Of a stretch of 64,000 nucleotides of DNA, positions 60,051 to 64,000 are shown piece by piece. Source of the stretch: Roseovarius sp. (GTDB taxonomy: Bacteria > Pseudomonadota > Alphaproteobacteria > Rhodobacterales > Rhodobacteraceae); NCBI RefSeq assembly GCF_030373445.1, contig NZ_JAUCYU010000008.1:175315-239314 (forward strand), written 5' to 3'. The first letter of the stretch is position 1. Each line of letters begins with the position of its first letter. The notes under the pieces are model-generated. The model searched no databases. It had not been told where the DNA came from and saw only the letters and a list, made by a program, of their open reading frames with translations. The position numbers were made by a program, and so were the translations under genes.

Positions 60051-61951
60051 GCGGCGGCCCCGGTGGCCAGAAGCGCTTCGAGCTCGGCGGCGGCGAAGGG
60101 TTTGCGCAGGACCGGCGCGCGGTCACGGGCGGCGCGGTGCAGCGGGTCGTCGGGCGGCAGCGAGGTCATCAGGTAGGCCGGGCAATGCCCCTCGGGCAGC
60201 GCATCGATTAGATCGAGCCCGGTCTGGTCGCCCTCGAGCGAGATGTCCGACAGGAGCGCCGAGATCTCCGGCAGTTCGGCCATCAGCGACAGGGCCTCGC
60301 CCGCGCTGGACGCCTCGATCACCATGTGGCCGGCCTCGCGCAGCATCTCGCGGATCGTGTCGCGCAGGTCGGGGCTGTCCTCGACCAGAAGCACCAACCC
60401 GGGCGCCGCCCCGCCCTCGGCCACGCGCAGGGGCAGGCGGATGGCGACACGCCCGCCGCCATCGGTGTTCGACAGGTGTACCCGCCCGCCCGCCAGCTTG
60501 GTCATGTCATAGACCATCGCCAGTCCGAGCCCCGACCCCTCGCCGCCTTTCGTCGTGAAGAACGGCGCCAGCGCGTGTTGCAGCGCCTGTTCGGAAAAGC
60601 CGGGGCCGGTATCCTCGACCGTGAATTCGAGCCATGTCTCGCGCACGCTGCGGGCCGTCAGCGTGATCCGGCCCGAGGCGCCACAGGCGTCGCGCGCATT
60701 GATCACCAGGTTGAGCAGCGAATCCTGCAACATGCCCGTATCTAGGCTGTAGGATGGTGCGTCGGCCAGGTTGTTGATCGACAGCTCCACCCCCTCCGGC
60801 AGGGTCGACAGGGCCAGCGTTTCGAGGTCGGAGAGGAACCGCGGCAGGTTGGTGGGCCGGGCGGTGTGTTCGCGCGGGCCGGTCATGTCGGCGATCCGGT
60901 TGAGCAGCCCGCCGCCCCGCCGTGCCGCCGAGATCGTGGCGTTGATCAGGCCGCTGGCCGCTTCCGGCAGGTCCATGCGTTGCAGCTTGGACTGCATGCC
61001 GAGGATGATGGTCAGCAGGTTCGAGAAGTCATGCGCCATGCCGCTGGTCAGTTGCGCCGCCATCTCGCGTCGGCGGGTCTGTTGCAGGGCGGCACGGGTC
61101 TGGGCCTCTTCGGTGACGTCCATCGACAGCAGGTAGACGCCGCCCTGCGTTTCGTCGGGCGTAAAGGCCGTGCGGATGCGGCGGGAACTGGGTTCGTGGG
61201 TGAACTCGAACACCGAAGCCTCGCCCGCGAAGGCCGCGTCGAGCCTTTCGCGGATCATGCCATAGGCCGCCCGATCGAGCGCCTCGTCGATGGGCAGGCC
61301 GATGATGTCGGATTTCGAGCCAGGCAGCACGGCACTGAGACGGCGGTTGGAATAGGTGTAGCGCCGGTCGCCGCCGACATGGGCGATATGGGCCGGCATC
61401 ATCTCGGTCGTCAGCCTTGTGCGGGCCTCGGATTCGGTCAATTGCCGCTGGGCTTCCTCCAGCGCGGTGATCGTGGCCTGGAGGCGGCGGTTGGTGGCGG
61501 CCAGTTCCTCGGAATAGCCCAGAAGCTGGCCCGACAGCTCCTCCGAGCGGGTGCGGAGCAGGGTTTCCTGCTGCTTGACGCGGGTGATGTCGGTATAGAC
61601 GGCAACCCACCCCCCCTGCGGCAGCGGTGAGCCCTCGACCGAGATCATCCGGCCGTTCGAGCGGGTCCGCTCCATGTAATGCGGCTTGAAGTCCATCGCG
61701 GTTTCGACCCTTGCCTGCACGGCCGCCTCGACATCCTCGACAGGGCCGTATTCGCCGCGCGTCACGAGGTGGCGGATCGTGTCCTCGAACCCGGCGCCGG
61801 GGGTGCAGAGCGCGTCGGGCAGGTTGAACATGTCGCGGAAACGCTGGTTGCAGATCACGAGTTGCAGGTCGCGGTCATAGATCGTCAGGGCCTGCTGGAT
61901 CAGGTTCAGGCCCGCCATGGTCATCATGTCGGTCTGGAGCGAGTCAGCCAT
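60047..61951 (-). CDS. Hybrid PAS-PAS histidine kinase with C-terminal receiver
   Basis: 634 aa cytoplasmic kinase. N-terminal PAS-7 type domain (NLIQQALTIYDRDLQLVICN) at about 8-120, a coiled coil at about 140-190, a second PAS at about 190-300. The phospho-acceptor His is in SGMAHDFSNLLTIILG (about residue 318). ATPase: NLVINARDAC (N box), DTGPGFS and GSGLGLAM. The receiver is at about 515-630 with phospho-Asp in SDISLEG. No transmembrane segment. The receiver may branch signal away from the OmpR partner. The start ATG 61951 overlaps the isomerase gene by 8 nt. Confidence 0.93.
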   Translation of the reverse strand: MADSLQTDMMTMAGLNLIQQALTIYDRDLQLVICNQRFRDMFNLPDALCTPGAGFEDTIRHLVTRGEYGPVEDVEAAVQARVETAMDFKPHYMERTRSNGRMISVEGSPLPQGGWVAVYTDITRVKQQETLLRTRSEELSGQLLGYSEELAATNRRLQATITALEEAQRQLTESEARTRLTTEMMPAHIAHVGGDRRYTYSNRRLSAVLPGSKSDIIGLPIDEALDRAAYGMIRERLDAAFAGEASVFEFTHEPSSRRIRTAFTPDETQGGVYLLSMDVTEEAQTRAALQQTRRREMAAQLTSGMAHDFSNLLTIILGMQSKLQRMDLPEAASGLINATISAARRGGGLLNRIADMTGPREHTARPTNLPRFLSDLETLALSTLPEGVELSINNLADAPSYSLDTGMLQDSLLNLVINARDACGASGRITLTARSVRETWLEFTVEDTGPGFSEQALQHALAPFFTTKGGEGSGLGLAMVYDMTKLAGGRVHLSNTDGGGRVAIRLPLRVAEGGAAPGLVLLVEDSPDLRDTIREMLREAGHMVIEASSAGEALSLMAELPEISALLSDISLEGDQTGLDLIDALPEGHCPAYLMTSLPPDDPLHRAARDRAPVLRKPFAAAELEALLATGAAA

Positions 61952-62543
61952 CGCGCGCGGCCCATTCCAGCGCGTCTTCCAGCCGGTCATCGCCCCAGAA
62001 CAGCTCGTCGCCGACGGTGAAGCTCGGGGCGCCGAATATGCCGCGGCGGCCGGCCTCCTCCGTTGCCAGCCGGAGCGCGTGCTTGTTCTCGTCGCCTTGG
62101 GCTGCGTCGAAAATACCGTCGGGCAGCTTCGCCATCCCGGCGCAGGCCGCGATCACGTCGGGCTCGGAGATGTCCTGTGCCTCGGCGAACTCCATGAGAT
62201 AGACGTTCTGGCAGAACGCCACCTTCGCCGCCCCCTCTGGTGCGGCCTGGGCCACGCGGGCGGCGAGCAGGCTGTTCTGCGGGAAGGGGTCGGGGCGGTG
62301 AAAGCCCAGCCCCAGCCTGTCGGCCCGGCGCGCCATGTCGCGCCACATGTAGTTGCCCTTGGCGTGGTAGATGTTGAACGGCGAGGTCTTCCAGCCCTGG
62401 CTGTTGAAGATCGGGCCCAGCAGGAACGGCCGCCAGACCACGTCGACCCCGGCCGCCTGGGCAAGTCCGGGCAGGCGCATCGCGCTGAGATAGGAATAGG
62501 TCGAGGCGAATTCGAACCAGAATTCCAGCCTGGGGCGTGCCAT
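61944..62543 (-). CDS. 2-Hydroxychromene-2-carboxylate isomerase / DsbA-fold protein
   Basis: 199 aa. PRLEFWFEFASTYSYLSAMRLP places a Ser-type active-site region in the thioredoxin-like fold (HCCA isomerase branch uses Ser with glutathione). GIFGAPSFTVGDELFWGDDRL is the cis-Pro C-terminal loop. Typical role is in aromatic degradation; no such genes are near, so the native substrate is unknown. ATG 62543 follows GGAGG. It overlaps the kinase gene by 8 nt. Confidence 0.85.
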   Translation of the reverse strand: MARPRLEFWFEFASTYSYLSAMRLPGLAQAAGVDVVWRPFLLGPIFNSQGWKTSPFNIYHAKGNYMWRDMARRADRLGLGFHRPDPFPQNSLLAARVAQAAPEGAAKVAFCQNVYLMEFAEAQDISEPDVIAACAGMAKLPDGIFDAAQGDENKHALRLATEEAGRRGIFGAPSFTVGDELFWGDDRLEDALEWAARDG

Positions 62544-62640
62544 GCGGTCCTCCTTCCGCGCTGGATTGCAGGGGTCGATGCAGGTTTCCGGCGGCGGTCG
62601 GGTGGTGTCAAGCCTTGGCAGCCGGCCTGTTACAATTCGT

Positions 62641-62657
62641 AAGATTTGGGAAATCTT
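62641..62657. promoter_or_regulatory. Perfect inverted repeat AAGATTT-GGG-AAATCTT
   Basis: Seven-nt arms with a 3-nt spacer, ending 10 bp before a likely -35 (TTGACG, 62668-62673). Placed like an activator or repressor site for the acyl-CoA synthetase gene. Regulator unknown. Confidence 0.5.
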
Positions 62658-62667
62658 CAGGAAAAAG

Positions 62668-62698
62668 TTGACGGCAACGGTCGGGAGCACGCTTTATT
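62668..62698 (+). promoter_or_regulatory. Sigma-70-type promoter of the acyl-CoA synthetase gene
   Basis: TTGACG (62668-62673) and TTTATT/CTTTAT (62692-62698), 18-19 nt apart. The transcript would begin near 62704, which coincides with an in-frame ATG there and argues for TTG 62758 as the translation start. Confidence 0.5.
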
Positions 62699-62757
62699 GG
62701 GGAATGAATCGCCCCAAAGGCGATCTGTTCGCATTGCGGACAAAGGGAGGAGAAAAC

Positions 62758-64000
62758 TTGGGTAAGTCGTCACAGGCGACGGATGGGCTTCGGTCCATTC
62801 CGGCGCTATTGCAGCGAAACGCAAGCCAATTCGCACATCGCCCCGCCTATCGGGAAAAGGAATTCGGCATCTGGCAAAGCTGGACCTGGGCCGAAACCGA
62901 GAAGGAGATCGAGGCGCTGGCCCTGGGCCTGCTGAACCTCGGGGTGAACGAGGGCGACTTCATCGCCATTGCCGGGCGAAACCGGCCGCATTTCTACTGG
63001 TCGATGGTGGCCGCGCAATCGGTGGGCGCGGTTCCCGTGCCGGTCTACCAGGATGCGGCATCCGACGAGATGGCCTATGTGCTGGAGCATTGCGGCGCGC
63101 GGTTTGCCATCGTCGAGGACCAGGAGCAGGTCGACAAGATCATCGACATCCAGGACAAGCTGCACCAGTTCGAGCACATGATCTATGTCGATCCGCGGGG
63201 CCTGCGGAAATACGACCATCACAAGCTGCACCAGTATGCCCATGTGCAGGAGCAGGGCCGCGCCGCACGGGAAGAGTTCATCGACGACCTCAAGGCGCGG
63301 CGCGAGAAGCTGGAGTATTCCAGCATCTGCGTGATGCTTTACACCTCTGGCACCACGGGCAAACCCAAGGGCGTGGTGCTGTCGAACCGCAACATCATCG
63401 AGGCCTCGAAATCCTCGGCCGAGTTCGACCATTTGCGCAAGGAGGACGAGGTGCTGGCCTACCTGCCGATGGCGTGGGTGGGCGATTACATCTTCTCGAT
63501 CGGACAGGCCTATTGGTGCGCGTTCTGCGTGAACTGCCCGGAAAGCGCCGATACGATGCAGACCGACCTGCGCGAGATCGGGCCGACCTATTACTTCGCC
63601 CCGCCGCGGGTGTTCGAGACGCAGCTCACCAACGTGATGATCCGGATGGAGGATGCCAGCCGGCTGAAACAGCGGATGTTCCGCTATTTCATGGAGCATG
63701 CCCGGCGGGTGGGCCCGGCGATCCTTGACGGCAAGAAAGTGAGCGGCTGGGATCGATTCAAGTACTGGCTGGGCGACCTGTGCGTCTATGGCCCGCTGAA
63801 GGACACGATGGGCTTCGGCCGGGTGCGCGTGGGCTATACCGCGGGCGAGGCGATCGGGCCCGAGATCTTCGATTTCTACCGCTCGCTCGGGATCAACCTG
63901 AAACAGCTTTACGGCCAGACCGAGGCCTCGGTCTTCATCACCGTCCAGCCCGATGGCGAGGTGCGGTCGGACACGGTGGGCGTGCCCGCGCCGGGGGTGG
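62758..64000 (+). CDS. AMP-dependent long-chain acyl-CoA synthetase (3' end outside window)
   Basis: At least 414 codons of an ANL-family enzyme that activates fatty or branched carboxylic acids with ATP and CoA. AMP-binding motif MLYTSGTTGKPKGVVLSN (about residues 194-211), AYLPMAW after it, and YTAGEAIGPEI, then LKQLYGQTEAS (adenine/carboxylate site). TTG 62758 follows GGGAGGAG and gives LGKSSQATDG; ATG 62704 is in frame but at the likely transcript start. The frame runs off the end of the window. In this order the gene often precedes a branched-chain amino-acid ABC transporter, which would lie to the right. Confidence 0.9.
   Translation, partial: MGKSSQATDGLRSIPALLQRNASQFAHRPAYREKEFGIWQSWTWAETEKEIEALALGLLNLGVNEGDFIAIAGRNRPHFYWSMVAAQSVGAVPVPVYQDAASDEMAYVLEHCGARFAIVEDQEQVDKIIDIQDKLHQFEHMIYVDPRGLRKYDHHKLHQYAHVQEQGRAAREEFIDDLKARREKLEYSSICVMLYTSGTTGKPKGVVLSNRNIIEASKSSAEFDHLRKEDEVLAYLPMAWVGDYIFSIGQAYWCAFCVNCPESADTMQTDLREIGPTYYFAPPRVFETQLTNVMIRMEDASRLKQRMFRYFMEHARRVGPAILDGKKVSGWDRFKYWLGDLCVYGPLKDTMGFGRVRVGYTAGEAIGPEIFDFYRSLGINLKQLYGQTEASVFITVQPDGEVRSDTVGVPAPGV

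Noticed and set aside
1..64000. tRNA, rRNA, CRISPR arrays, integrases, transposases, prophage genes
   Set aside because: I looked for cloverleaf-like stretches, regular spaced repeats and integrase or transposase motifs and saw none. A covariance-model search could still find a small RNA that I missed.

Overview
The window is chromosomal DNA of an alphaproteobacterium of the Rhodobacterales (Roseobacter/Rhodobacteraceae type). The base composition is GC-rich throughout and almost every gap is short. Several blocks are typical of the group: an RpoE-ChrR singlet-oxygen sigma/anti-sigma pair facing a five-gene operon ordered like Rhodobacter sphaeroides RSP1087-RSP1091, a phaA/phaB locus, an NFU-TsaB-RimI run, a DUF2794 gene, tandem TSUP carriers with a TIGR02186 protein, and a split saccharopine-dehydrogenase pair. 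I see no rRNA, tRNA, CRISPR array, prophage, integrase or insertion sequence. Both ends cut a gene: mtnP on the left and an acyl-CoA synthetase on the right.

Layout. 1-5.5 kb: mtnP, a SulP-STAS transporter, a small unknown gene, and a reverse-strand operon of an amidoligase, a class I glutamine amidotransferase and a ferritin-like protein. 5.8-9.0 kb: cytochrome b561, rlmN and a DEAD-box helicase. 9.2-12.8 kb: an HxlR-type regulator divergent from a small-molecule/stress cluster (double DUF1428, GST, PhnB-like VOC protein, exported alpha/beta hydrolase). 12.9-17.4 kb: tag, an EAL protein, and phaA, a patatin-like gene and phaB. 17.6-24.3 kb: DUF465, a TrmN6-like methyltransferase, DUF2007, a polyprenyl synthase, ispE, a TPR protein and ETF-quinone oxidoreductase. 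24.5-28.7 kb: greA, a membrane protein, UspA, DUF2794 and the overlapping nfu-tsaB-rimI run with an Irr-box-like site.

28.7-34.2 kb is a BMP/PnrA-type nucleoside ABC importer with a structured RNA leader and a LysE-type exporter gene inserted between its two permease genes. 34.3-37.0 kb holds the tandem TSUP carriers and TIGR02186. 37.1-42.4 kb holds RNase R, a Ca/Na exchanger, DUF1801 and GST genes, and a divergent WYL regulator with a palindromic operator. 42.4-49.8 kb holds a lytic transglycosylase and the RpoE-ChrR singlet-oxygen locus. In that locus I can read two divergent promoters of the TGATCC-N18-TAGA type, one driving rpoE-chrR and one driving the five-gene operon, whose genes all overlap by 4 nt. 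49.9-55.3 kb holds DUF3775, a GlcG-like protein, an MBL protein, the saccharopine pair with a phosphatase, and ArsR-SRPBCC. 55.5-58.3 kb is a formate dehydrogenase alpha subunit with no diaphorase genes beside it, followed by an AT-richer HNH nuclease gene whose N-terminus looks PUA/EVE-like. The last 5 kb holds a two-component pair, a DsbA-fold isomerase and the acyl-CoA synthetase.

The best candidates for undescribed biology are the amidoligase operon, the PUA-like/HNH protein, and the structured leader of the nucleoside importer with its embedded exporter. All function calls come from reading motifs and gene order; no database search was run.
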